NCBI GenBank assembly: GCA_946479665.1
Contig: CAMLGO010000060.1
Location: 1 to 5,611 of the forward strand
DNA length: 5,611 nucleotides
DNA from: an uncultured Candidatus Saccharibacteria bacterium
GTDB taxonomy: Bacteria; Patescibacteria; Saccharimonadia; Saccharimonadales; UBA6022
Direction: 5' to 3'
The position numbers and the translations under genes were made by a program. Positions 1 to 5,611 of this stretch are shown here, piece after piece (within the stretch, counting starts at the first letter, position 1; each line of letters opens with the position of its first letter). The notes beneath the pieces were generated by a model that was not told the origin of the DNA, did no database searches, and saw only the letters and a program-made list of their open reading frames with translations.

Positions 1-493
1 CATCAATATGAATACCGACAAGCGCGCTGTTGACGAGCTTGACTTCAACATCTTCGTTACCAGTTTCAAGCGCGATCTGACGCTGGGCTTTCACCTGAGC
101 ACGTTCTTGGACTTTCTCGATGATAAATTCCATCTCAGCCACGTCAAGTGGACGGTCCGGCTGTGGACGGCGGTAACGAATCGTATTCGTAACACCTTTC
201 ACAAGTTCGCCCGCAATACCGATAACGACTCGTTTCGCCTGCAGACCGGCCTGCTCCTCGGCCTCGGATAGGGCGGCTTCGCAGTTACGAACGACGCCAG
301 AAATATCCGCGATTGCACCGCTATGCATGTCGCTTATGTCTTGCCGAGCGCGCCCGGCGCCAACGATCTCAAGCTCATCGTCGGACAGTTTAGCGATTAA
401 CGCTTTTACAAACTCCGTCCCAATATCGAGCGCAACGATATAATCATTATCTTGAGTATTTTTGCGTGCCGTAAGAAATTTATCAAAAACCAT
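1..493 (-). CDS. ftsA: FtsA-like actin-fold cell-division ATPase, N-terminal part (runs off the left edge)
   Basis: The first 164 residues are present and the frame is open to the left edge. FtsA is an actin-family ATPase that tethers FtsZ to the membrane at the division site. Residues 18-36 carry the phosphate-1 nucleotide-binding motif (YIVALDIGTEFVKALIAKL), followed by a DELEIVGAG strand, a DISDMHSGAI segment, a helix at about 67-83 (AALSEAEEQAG) and the strand VVIGIAGELVKG at 89-100. This order aligns residue by residue, from memory, with the start of E. coli FtsA (GLEIGT, INDLESVV, QAELMA, LALSGKHI). Residues from about 104 on would be the FtsA-specific 1C (SHS2) subdomain. The ATG at 493 is chosen because it precedes the phosphate-1 motif by the usual short leader; an ATG a few bases upstream is in another frame. 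No Shine-Dalgarno sequence is seen. PilM, a related actin-fold pilus protein, is the main alternative, since the C-terminal half is missing. Confidence 0.68.
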   Translation of the reverse strand, partial: MVFDKFLTARKNTQDNDYIVALDIGTEFVKALIAKLSDDELEIVGAGRARQDISDMHSGAIADISGVVRNCEAALSEAEEQAGLQAKRVVIGIAGELVKGVTNTIRYRRPQPDRPLDVAEMEFIIEKVQERAQVKAQRQIALETGNEDVEVKLVNSALVGIHID

Positions 494-504
494 AATGTGT
501 ATTC

Positions 505-534
505 ATTATATACCAAAGGCGCTTATGCTGACAA
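505..534 (-). promoter_or_regulatory. Promoter of the ftsA-like gene
   Basis: On the minus strand TTGTCA (529-534, five of six matches to the -35 consensus) is followed after 18 bases by a perfect TATAAT (505-510). The -10 box ends 11 bases before the ATG at 493, so a transcript starting the usual 6-8 bases downstream would have a leader of only about 3-5 bases. It lies in the 56-base gap after alaS and indicates that the ftsA-like gene starts its own transcription unit. Confidence 0.65.
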
Positions 535-549
535 AAACGGACGATTTAT

Positions 550-2427
550 TTAGACAAGAACGGCTTTAACGCGGCGAATACCGGCTGAGCTCGCCTCTTC
601 TTTGGTAATCTTGAACACCTTGCCATCTTCAGCAAGCTGCGCTGTATGATCGACGTGAGGACCACCGCAAATCTCAAAGCTGACACGACGAGGCTCGTCG
701 CCCATCTTATAAACTTTTACGGTATCGCCATAACGGTCGCCAAAGGCACCGATTGCACCCATTTCGAAAGCTTGGTCAGTTGGATATTCCTGGAATGAGA
801 CAGGCAAATCCCATGAGATCCACTCATTCACGAGGCGCTCAACCTCATCGAGCTGCTCGCGCGTCACCTTGCCATCGTTATTAAAGTCGAAGCGTAGGCG
901 TTCTTCGGTGATATTGCTACCGTGCTGAGTCACATGATCGCCAACCACTTGCTTAAGCGCCGCGTACATAAGGTGCGTCGCTGTGTGATACTTCTTGTGC
1001 TGCAGTGTCTGGCCACCGAGACCACACTTAAAGGTACCCTTCGCAGCCGTCTGAGAGCGAGTCCGCTGCTCGGTCATTTTATCGTCAAATTCCTGTCGCC
1101 AGTTTTTACTCAAGCTGATTTCTTGTTTGTACGCCTCTTCGGTCGAAAGCTCAACTGGGAAACCGAATGTATCGTACAGCGTAAACAATTCGCTACCGGT
1201 TAGGCCGTCTGTTGCAAATTTCTCAAGCTGCTTCAGGCCTTTTCGAAGCGTTTGACGGAAGACTTTTTCTTCCTTGGCAAGCACAGCAATCACATTGTCG
1301 CGGTTGGCGGCCACTTCCGGATAATCTTCGTGGTACAAATCGGCAATCACAGGAACAATTTCTTCAAAGAAGTTTTGTTCAATACCAAGATCGAAGGCAA
1401 AACGAATCGCACGACGAAGCAGGCGACGCATGACGTAGCCTTGTTCTTTATTAGCCGGCACCGTGCCGTCAACCGCCAAGAAGGTAGCGGCACGCAGGTG
1501 ATCGGCGATCACGCGCATACTCTCGGTGTGACTTTCATAATTCTTACCACTCAGGCTCTGCAGCTTCTCGATAATCGGCCAGAGAAGGCTGATTCGGAAA
1601 ACATCCGGGCTATCAATCTGCGCGGCAGCAATGCGCTCGAGGCCACCGCCAAAGTCGACATTCTTGCGTGCGAGCGGCTCAAAACTACCATCATCAAGGC
1701 GACGATACTGCATAAAGACCTGGTTGCCAATCTCCATGAACTGGCCACTATCACTCGCTGGATGCGCGAGACCATAGCCTTCAGCATGATTTTGCGGACC
1801 AAAATCATAAAATACTTCGCTGTCAGGACCACACGGGTCGCCGATTGGCGTTTTATCAAGCCCGCCGCCACGGCTCCACCAGTTCTCGCCATCGTCGTAA
1901 AAGAAGATACGACCACCCTGCATGCCGAGCTTGTCGCCATTTTCGGCACTTCCAAGTTCAACGACTTTATTGTCGATGCCCTTTTCGGCAAACACCTGCT
2001 GCCAAATGCGCGCCGCTTCATCGTCGCGCGGAATACCATGCGCTTCGTCGCCAATAAAGCACGTCACGTAAATCTTATTAGCATCAAGCCCAACCACATC
2101 AGTCAAAAACTCAAAGAACCAACGAATCTGTTGTTCCTTGAAGTAATCGCCCATGCTCCAGTTACCGAGCATCTCAAAGAACGTCGTATGGCGATTGTCG
2201 CCCACATCTTCGATATCCTGAGCACGAAGACAAGTCTGACTATCGACTAGTCGGTTGCCTTTTGGGTGCTCCTGTCCAAGGAGGTATGGTAGTAACGGCT
2301 GCATACCGCTGCCAGTAAAGAGTGTCGTTGGATCATCCTTGAGCATTAGTGGTGCGCGAGCGATAATCTCATGCTGACGATCGTTAAAGAATTGTAGGTA
2401 GGCGTTACGGATTTGTTGAGCGTTCAT
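550..2427 (-). CDS. alaS: Alanyl-tRNA synthetase, short form without beta-barrel and C-Ala domains
   Basis: Charges tRNA-Ala with alanine in the cytoplasm and hydrolyses mischarged Ser/Gly-tRNA-Ala. At 625 residues it is far shorter than the usual 850-900. The class II core is intact: motif 1 around LFTGSGMQP (36-44), motif 2 RHTTFFEMLGNWSMGDYF (79-96) and motif 3 GGGLERIAAA (260-269), with the alanine-binding Asp at D258. A helical tRNA-recognition domain follows (about 290-455); N326 and D419 probably correspond to the residues that read the G3:U70 pair. The editing domain (about 478-625) keeps its zinc ligands H481 and H485 (HTATH) and C587 and H591 (CGGPH). The beta-barrel that normally separates recognition and editing domains is replaced by a linker of about 15-20 residues, and the protein stops right after the editing domain, so the C-Ala/DHHA1 domain is absent. 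Only 56 bases separate its stop from the next gene, so the missing domain is not hidden by a nearby frameshift. The start is ATG, with no Shine-Dalgarno sequence. Confidence 0.96.
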   Translation of the reverse strand: MNAQQIRNAYLQFFNDRQHEIIARAPLMLKDDPTTLFTGSGMQPLLPYLLGQEHPKGNRLVDSQTCLRAQDIEDVGDNRHTTFFEMLGNWSMGDYFKEQQIRWFFEFLTDVVGLDANKIYVTCFIGDEAHGIPRDDEAARIWQQVFAEKGIDNKVVELGSAENGDKLGMQGGRIFFYDDGENWWSRGGGLDKTPIGDPCGPDSEVFYDFGPQNHAEGYGLAHPASDSGQFMEIGNQVFMQYRRLDDGSFEPLARKNVDFGGGLERIAAAQIDSPDVFRISLLWPIIEKLQSLSGKNYESHTESMRVIADHLRAATFLAVDGTVPANKEQGYVMRRLLRRAIRFAFDLGIEQNFFEEIVPVIADLYHEDYPEVAANRDNVIAVLAKEEKVFRQTLRKGLKQLEKFATDGLTGSELFTLYDTFGFPVELSTEEAYKQEISLSKNWRQEFDDKMTEQRTRSQTAAKGTFKCGLGGQTLQHKKYHTATHLMYAALKQVVGDHVTQHGSNITEERLRFDFNNDGKVTREQLDEVERLVNEWISWDLPVSFQEYPTDQAFEMGAIGAFGDRYGDTVKVYKMGDEPRRVSFEICGGPHVDHTAQLAEDGKVFKITKEEASSAGIRRVKAVLV

Positions 2428-2435
2428 ATCTTTTT

Positions 2436-2444
2436 ATTATAACA
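2436..2444 (-). promoter_or_regulatory. alaS: Extended -10 promoter of alaS, probably leaderless
   Basis: The minus strand reads TGTTATAAT, a perfect TGn extended -10 element joined to a consensus TATAAT (2436-2441). No good -35 is present at 16-18 bases upstream; CTTCCA at 2459-2464 matches only three of six positions. Eight bases (AAAAAGAT) separate the -10 box from the alaS ATG at 2427, so transcription should begin at or within about two bases of the start codon. There is no Shine-Dalgarno sequence. alaS may also receive read-through from mnmA, 65 bases upstream, since no terminator is visible between them. Confidence 0.62.
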
Positions 2445-2492
2445 GATGAGAAATAGACTGGAAGCGGCGCCGTACCGTAGCGATAACTCAAC

Positions 2493-3527
2493 TTACAGAA
2501 TGATGCCGCCACCCAAACAGACGTCATCCTGATAGATCACAATCGATTGGCCGCTGGCAACAGCACGCTGCTCGTCGTGTAACTTTAGGGTGACAACATC
2601 ACCGTCGTACGACAAATCAGCATCAACGAGCGGAGCGCGATGACGGATGCGCACCTGATATATACCCGACTGAGGCGCTTGATTGATCCAGTGCACCGCA
2701 CCAAGCCGCACGTCCGTCTTCCAAAGCGTTGCATCATTTAAGTCAGTCGTAACATATACTTCATTCTTATCCATATCTTTGCCAACCACGTAATATGGGA
2801 GACCGCCGCCAAGATCGAGACCATGACGTTGGCCTAGTGTATAGAAGATCGCACCGTCATGATGACCAAGCACCTTGCCTGATTTCTTGTCGATAATTTC
2901 ACCCGCTACTTGCTCTACATATTCGGAAAGGAATTCGCGAATACCGACCTTACCAACAAAACAAATACCCTGGGAGTCCTTCTTCGCCGCCGTAAACAAT
3001 CCGCGCGCTTCAGCCATTTCGCGAACCGTCGGTTTTGTATAGCCGCCGAGCGGAAAGAGTGTCTTTTGAAGTGCCTCGCCAGTTACGCGGTACAAAAAGT
3101 ATGTCTGGTCTTTGTTCGTATCGACTGCCATCTTAAGGATGCCATTTTCTACTTGAGCATAATGGCCGGTGGCAATCATATCCGCCCCGTCTTCAAGCGC
3201 AGCCTCAAGAAACAGCTTAAACTTCACTTCTTGATTGCACATAATATCTGGGTTCGGCGTGCGGCCAGCCTTGTATTCTTCGATCATATAGTCGACGACC
3301 TTATGGCGATATTCATTTTCAAAATCAAAGACTTTAAAGTCAATCCCAAGCTGCACTGCCACGCGCTTTGCATCTGCTAAATCATCTGCCCACGGGCATT
3401 TCATACCTGGCAGGTCCTGCGTCCAGTTCTTCATATAGACGCCCGTCACATCGTACCCCTGCTCGACAAGTAGCGCGGCAGTTAAGCTGCTGTCAACGCC
3501 ACCACTCATACCAACATACACGCGCAT
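2493..3527 (-). CDS. mnmA: tRNA-specific 2-thiouridylase MnmA
   Basis: Makes 2-thiouridine at wobble position 34 of Lys, Glu and Gln tRNAs: it adenylates C2 of the uridine with ATP and then replaces the oxygen with sulfur delivered as a persulfide. The 344 residues are close to the family's usual 350-370. The PP-loop ATP-binding motif SGGVDSS is at 8-14, the first catalytic cysteine is C97 in NPDIMCNQEVKF, GHYA is at 121-124, and the second catalytic cysteine is C189 in KKDSQGICFVG. Next come GQRHGLDLGGG (232-242), the central domain and the C-terminal beta-barrel ending in GGGIIL. Start and stop are typical of the family. The ATG overlaps the TAA of the upstream DUF218 gene by one base (TAATG), and the cysteine desulfurase that probably supplies its sulfur is two genes upstream in the same operon. 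No TusA-E relay genes are present in the window, so sulfur may pass directly from the desulfurase. Confidence 0.97.
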   Translation of the reverse strand: MRVYVGMSGGVDSSLTAALLVEQGYDVTGVYMKNWTQDLPGMKCPWADDLADAKRVAVQLGIDFKVFDFENEYRHKVVDYMIEEYKAGRTPNPDIMCNQEVKFKLFLEAALEDGADMIATGHYAQVENGILKMAVDTNKDQTYFLYRVTGEALQKTLFPLGGYTKPTVREMAEARGLFTAAKKDSQGICFVGKVGIREFLSEYVEQVAGEIIDKKSGKVLGHHDGAIFYTLGQRHGLDLGGGLPYYVVGKDMDKNEVYVTTDLNDATLWKTDVRLGAVHWINQAPQSGIYQVRIRHRAPLVDADLSYDGDVVTLKLHDEQRAVASGQSIVIYQDDVCLGGGIIL

Positions 3528-4129
3528 TACCTTGAGACTCCTACATAAAACATTATAATCTTTACAAGTTCACCGACAGCCAGATACCAGCCGCCAGGAG
3601 TGAGCCACCACCAACCCGACCATTGCTTGTCGCTTGCAACCGGATGGTTCACGATCGCCACCTTGCCGTTAGCTCGTTCCGAAAATTCAAGGCCCGCTCG
3701 ACGCTGGTGATAGGCGCTCGTCACTAGAATAACCGTCTTAATATTTTTCCCTTCCAGTAATTGCTGCGTTTTATCGGCATTCTGCTTGGTCGTCTCGCCC
3801 TGCTCCTCAATCGTAATCACCGATGCCGGCACACCAGCTGCTATGGCATCGTTACGCATTACAGCGGCGTTGCTCGGACCGGACTTATCTTGAGCAGCAC
3901 CGGAAAAGACAAGACTGTTAGCCCAACCTTGTTTGTATAGCCGCACTGCCTCATTGGTACGAGCCGGTGTGTCGCCACCACTAACAGCAACAATAGCATC
4001 TACCTTTTGACACTTGCCTTCGCCAGTGGGACCCTGAGCACACCCGGCTAAATCATTTGGCGCAAGGTACATGCTAAGCCCGATGATAATAATCGCGACT
4101 GAGAGAATGCCAATAATTAACGATTTCAT
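3527..4129 (-). CDS. Membrane-anchored DUF218 / YdcF-like (SanA-type) protein
   Basis: A 200-residue protein of the DUF218 superfamily, whose members include E. coli YdcF, SanA and ElyC; these are linked to envelope integrity, but their reactions are mostly unknown. Residues 4-22 are a hydrophobic segment after MKS, either an uncleaved signal anchor or a signal peptide, so the rest probably lies outside the cytoplasmic membrane. Family landmarks are VDAIVAVSGGD (43-53) with R57 and E60 just after, LVFSGAAQ (73-80), the acidic EEQGETTKQNA segment (108-118) and VTSAYHQRRA (136-145). The C-terminal WWWLTPGGWY and a second hydrophobic stretch (about 181-197) also fit. C30 and C40 flank a short glycine-rich loop and could form a disulfide outside the cell. 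The gene overlaps its neighbours on both sides, so it is translationally tied to the two sulfur-transfer enzymes, yet nothing in its sequence suggests a sulfur role. Family assignment is fairly sure; function is not. Confidence 0.85.
   Translation of the reverse strand: MKSLIIGILSVAIIIIGLSMYLAPNDLAGCAQGPTGEGKCQKVDAIVAVSGGDTPARTNEAVRLYKQGWANSLVFSGAAQDKSGPSNAAVMRNDAIAAGVPASVITIEEQGETTKQNADKTQQLLEGKNIKTVILVTSAYHQRRAGLEFSERANGKVAIVNHPVASDKQWSGWWWLTPGGWYLAVGELVKIIMFYVGVSR
3538..3543 (-). promoter_or_regulatory. mnmA: Shine-Dalgarno sequence of mnmA
   Basis: The minus strand reads TAGGAG ten bases before the mnmA ATG. It lies inside the last codons of the DUF218 gene. Together with the one-base TAATG overlap it points to coupled translation. 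A second AAGG at 3530-3533 is only two bases from the ATG and is too close to serve. Confidence 0.5.
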
Positions 4130-5280
4130 TTTTGCATCCTTGCATACTCAGCCGTCACAACCTCAATGATGACCTCAGCCGCACGATCAATGTTTTCTTC
4201 GGTCGAAAGGTGACCAAGTGTCAAACGCAGACTACCATCGGCAATATGCTCTGGTAAATGAATCGCCTCGAGAACATGAGAACGCGTTCCTTTGTTTGCC
4301 GCACAGGCACTTCCCGTCGCCACAAGCACGCCACGACTTTCCAGCCCAAACACCACGCGCTCGGCATCAATTGAAGGGAATGATATATGCAGATGTCCAG
4401 CAAGACGGTGTTTTTGATAGCCCGAAACAACAGCATCGCCAAAGGCCGCCGTCAGCTTCGACTGCAGCGCATTTCGCAGATCGCCAAGACGATTTGCCTC
4501 GCTTCTACGATGCGCGTCGGCGAGCTCGAGTGCTTTTGCAAAGCCGATAACGCCAGCAACATTTTCTGTACCGCTGCGCAGCCCACGCTCTTGCCCACCT
4601 CCAACAATTTGCGGAGCGAGACGCACGTGTCGAGCCGTCCAAAGTAACCCAACTTGCTTTGGCCCATAGACTTTTCCGGCGTTAATCGTTAGCAGATCAA
4701 CACCAAGCCGAGCAATATGAACATCAAGTTGGCCAACTCCCTGCGAAGCATCACTATGCAGATATAATGGCGTCGTATTTCCCCGGGCCAGCCGGTCCTC
4801 GCGTTCTTTTCGAATTACCTGGGCAATATCACGAAGCGGCTGAATGGTACCGAGCTCATTATTAGCAAGCGCGATACTGACAAGTTGCGTATCTGACCGA
4901 AGCGCTGCTTTAATAGCCGCGGCACTGATAATACCACGCTCGTCACTCGCAACAATCGTATGGTCGAGCCGCTTCGCTGCTTCAAGCACTGCATGATGTT
5001 CAATATTAGCCGTCACGACATGACCACTTATTGCACTGAACGCAAGATTGATCGATTCGGTTGCGCCAGCTGTCATAACCAGCTCGTCAGCCTTTGCGCC
5101 AATGGCTCGGGCGATTACGTCTTTGGCTGCTTCATAGTCACGACGAACATCAAGCGCAGGAGCATATGGGCTCGACGGATTATAAAACTGTTCAGTAAAA
5201 TATGGCAGCATCGCCTCAACGACACGTCGATCCATCGGCGTGGCGGCGGCATGATCAAGATAAATGACGTCGTTTTTCAC
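4126..5280 (-). CDS. Cysteine desulfurase, NifS/IscS family (class V aminotransferase fold)
   Basis: A PLP enzyme that removes sulfur from L-cysteine, giving alanine and an enzyme-bound persulfide used for tRNA thiolation and, where present, Fe-S cluster assembly. The 384 residues match the family. The N-terminal signature YLDHAAATP (7-15) is followed by AGATESIN (71-78, cofactor phosphate region), H95 in the NIEHHAVLE segment that stacks on PLP, NNELGTIQP (140-148), HSDASQ (175-180, with D177 holding the pyridine nitrogen) and the Schiff-base lysine K203 in INAGKVYGPKQVG. The region GGGQERGLRSGTEN (227-240) follows, then the persulfide-forming C326 in ATGSACAANKGTRSHVL. The short run from C326 to SHVL resembles group I NifS/IscS enzymes. 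The usual His before the lysine is Gly here (G202). Translation starts at GTG 5280: an in-frame TAG lies six codons upstream with no other start between, and YLDHAAATP needs this N-terminus. The stop overlaps the next gene as ATGA. iscS or nifS would both be reasonable names. Confidence 0.95.
   Translation of the reverse strand: MKNDVIYLDHAAATPMDRRVVEAMLPYFTEQFYNPSSPYAPALDVRRDYEAAKDVIARAIGAKADELVMTAGATESINLAFSAISGHVVTANIEHHAVLEAAKRLDHTIVASDERGIISAAAIKAALRSDTQLVSIALANNELGTIQPLRDIAQVIRKEREDRLARGNTTPLYLHSDASQGVGQLDVHIARLGVDLLTINAGKVYGPKQVGLLWTARHVRLAPQIVGGGQERGLRSGTENVAGVIGFAKALELADAHRRSEANRLGDLRNALQSKLTAAFGDAVVSGYQKHRLAGHLHISFPSIDAERVVFGLESRGVLVATGSACAANKGTRSHVLEAIHLPEHIADGSLRLTLGHLSTEENIDRAAEVIIEVVTAEYARMQK
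4137..4141 (-). promoter_or_regulatory. Shine-Dalgarno sequence of the DUF218 gene
   Basis: The minus strand reads AAGGA seven bases before the ATG at 4129, inside the end of the desulfurase gene. It supports that start and contrasts with the three promoter-proximal genes, which have none. Confidence 0.6.
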
Positions 5281-5286
5281 TTTCTT

Positions 5287-5295
5287 ATTATACCA
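5287..5295 (-). promoter_or_regulatory. Extended -10 promoter of the desulfurase-DUF218-mnmA operon, probably leaderless
   Basis: The minus strand reads TGGTATAAT: a TGn extended -10 motif joined to a perfect TATAAT (5287-5292). Only six bases (AAGAAA) separate it from the GTG start at 5280, so the transcript should begin essentially at the start codon. No convincing -35 is seen at 16-18 bases (GTTTTC at 5309-5314 is poor). There is no Shine-Dalgarno sequence. It sits in a 52-base gap after the upstream gene. Confidence 0.63.
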
Positions 5296-5332
5296 CTAGG
5301 AAATGAGCGAAAACCGCACGAATATACACAAA

Positions 5333-5611
5333 TTAGCCGAGCTTTTGGCCGGTCTGAGGATCACGTTTATATATTTCGCGCATCACGCGCTCGTAGTACA
5401 TCTGAATCGCCACAGTGAGATTATTAAGCTCCTCACCTTCGAGATAATTGTAACGAGCACCTTCGCTCACTTTCAGAATACCCTTGTCATCTACTTCATA
5501 ACGGATGGTCGACTGCTGCTTCTTGCCCGCCTCATCAATCCATTCCTCGTGCCACATCCACGTCTTTGGATCAAGATTGAAGAATTCACGGCGTCCGCCT
5601 TTTGGAACCGG
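5333..5611 (-). CDS. Unrecognised protein, C-terminal 93 residues (runs off the right edge)
   Basis: The frame is open from the right edge to the TAA at 5333, so the true start lies outside the window; the ATG at 5555-5557 is an internal methionine, because in-frame codons continue upstream (PVPKGGRREFFNLDPKTW before it). The visible part is hydrophilic with no membrane segment. It begins with a basic PVPKGGRR stretch, then an aromatic WMWHEEW segment, alternating strand-like sequence (STIRYEVDDKGILKVSEGARYNYLE, shown here only in outline: STIRYEV, GILKV, YNYLEG), a helix-like GEELNNLTVAIQMYYERVMREIYKR region and a polar tail KRDPQTGQKLG. I do not recognise the family and propose no function. 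It is read in the same direction as the desulfurase operon but is separated from it by a promoter. Confidence 0.75.
   Translation of the reverse strand, partial: PVPKGGRREFFNLDPKTWMWHEEWIDEAGKKQQSTIRYEVDDKGILKVSEGARYNYLEGEELNNLTVAIQMYYERVMREIYKRDPQTGQKLG

Noticed and set aside
1252..2250. A 332-codon open frame on the plus strand
   Set aside because: It is fully antisense inside alaS, has no recognisable domain, and its composition follows the alaS codons. Other plus-strand frames in the window fail for the same reason.
550..2427. AlaRS as a broken pseudogene
   Set aside because: All catalytic and editing motifs are intact, the end falls cleanly after the editing domain, and the next gene's promoter follows at once, so the short form appears to be the real one.
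2465..2472. The palindrome CGGCGCCG between mnmA and alaS as a terminator
   Set aside because: A perfect 8-base palindrome leaves no loop, the flanks do not extend the stem, and no T-run follows on the minus strand.
4126..4129. UGA recoding (Gly) as in Gracilibacteria
   Set aside because: TGA ends the desulfurase at the expected family length, and no internal TGA is needed in any gene.
5303..5316. A GCGGTTTTCGC stem-loop after the right-edge gene
   Set aside because: The stem is only three base pairs and there is no following T-run; it is too weak to call a terminator.
5333..5557. A 74-residue complete small gene starting at the ATG at 5557
   Set aside because: The same frame stays open with plausible protein sequence to the right edge, so that ATG is internal and the gene is partial.
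1..5611. tRNA genes, CRISPR arrays, insertion sequences, riboswitches
   Set aside because: The gaps between genes are at most about 65 bases and are occupied by promoters; I see no repeat arrays, transposase motifs or tRNA-like folds.

Overview
The window looks like part of a small, densely packed bacterial genome, most likely a Patescibacteria/CPR member and probably Candidatus Saccharibacteria (TM7). That assignment is inferred from the short form of alanyl-tRNA synthetase, the NAGK-type (not SAHK-type) active site of the cysteine desulfurase, the very short spacers and the gene content. No marker gene such as 16S rRNA is present to prove it. TGA is used as a normal stop codon (end of the cysteine desulfurase), so the UGA=Gly code of Gracilibacteria/Absconditabacteria does not apply.

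All six recognisable genes lie on the minus strand. Read in the direction of transcription (right to left) they are: the C-terminal part of an unrecognised protein (5333 to the right edge); a NifS/IscS-type cysteine desulfurase (4126-5280); a membrane-anchored DUF218/YdcF-like protein (3527-4129); the tRNA-uridine 2-sulfurtransferase MnmA (2493-3527); a short alanyl-tRNA synthetase (550-2427); and the N-terminal part of an FtsA-like actin-fold protein (493 to the left edge). There is no intergenic stretch longer than about 65 bases, and I see no RNA genes, mobile elements, CRISPR arrays or convincing terminators.

The desulfurase, DUF218 protein and MnmA genes overlap (ATGA, then TAATG) and form one operon. 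The desulfurase takes sulfur from cysteine and MnmA places it on the wobble uridine of tRNA, so this is a compact tRNA 2-thiolation unit with a membrane protein of unknown role between the two enzymes. AlaRS follows with its own promoter and also serves translation. FtsA begins a separate, cell-division or envelope transcription unit.

The most notable regulatory pattern is that the first gene of each unit has a strong TATAAT -10 box only 6-11 bases before its start codon and no Shine-Dalgarno sequence, which suggests leaderless or nearly leaderless mRNAs. The two internal operon genes instead have recognisable Shine-Dalgarno sequences. I found no clear evidence of a wholly new biological system. 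The points worth checking are the leaderless promoters, the reduced AlaRS architecture, the altered active-site contexts and the unknown genes.
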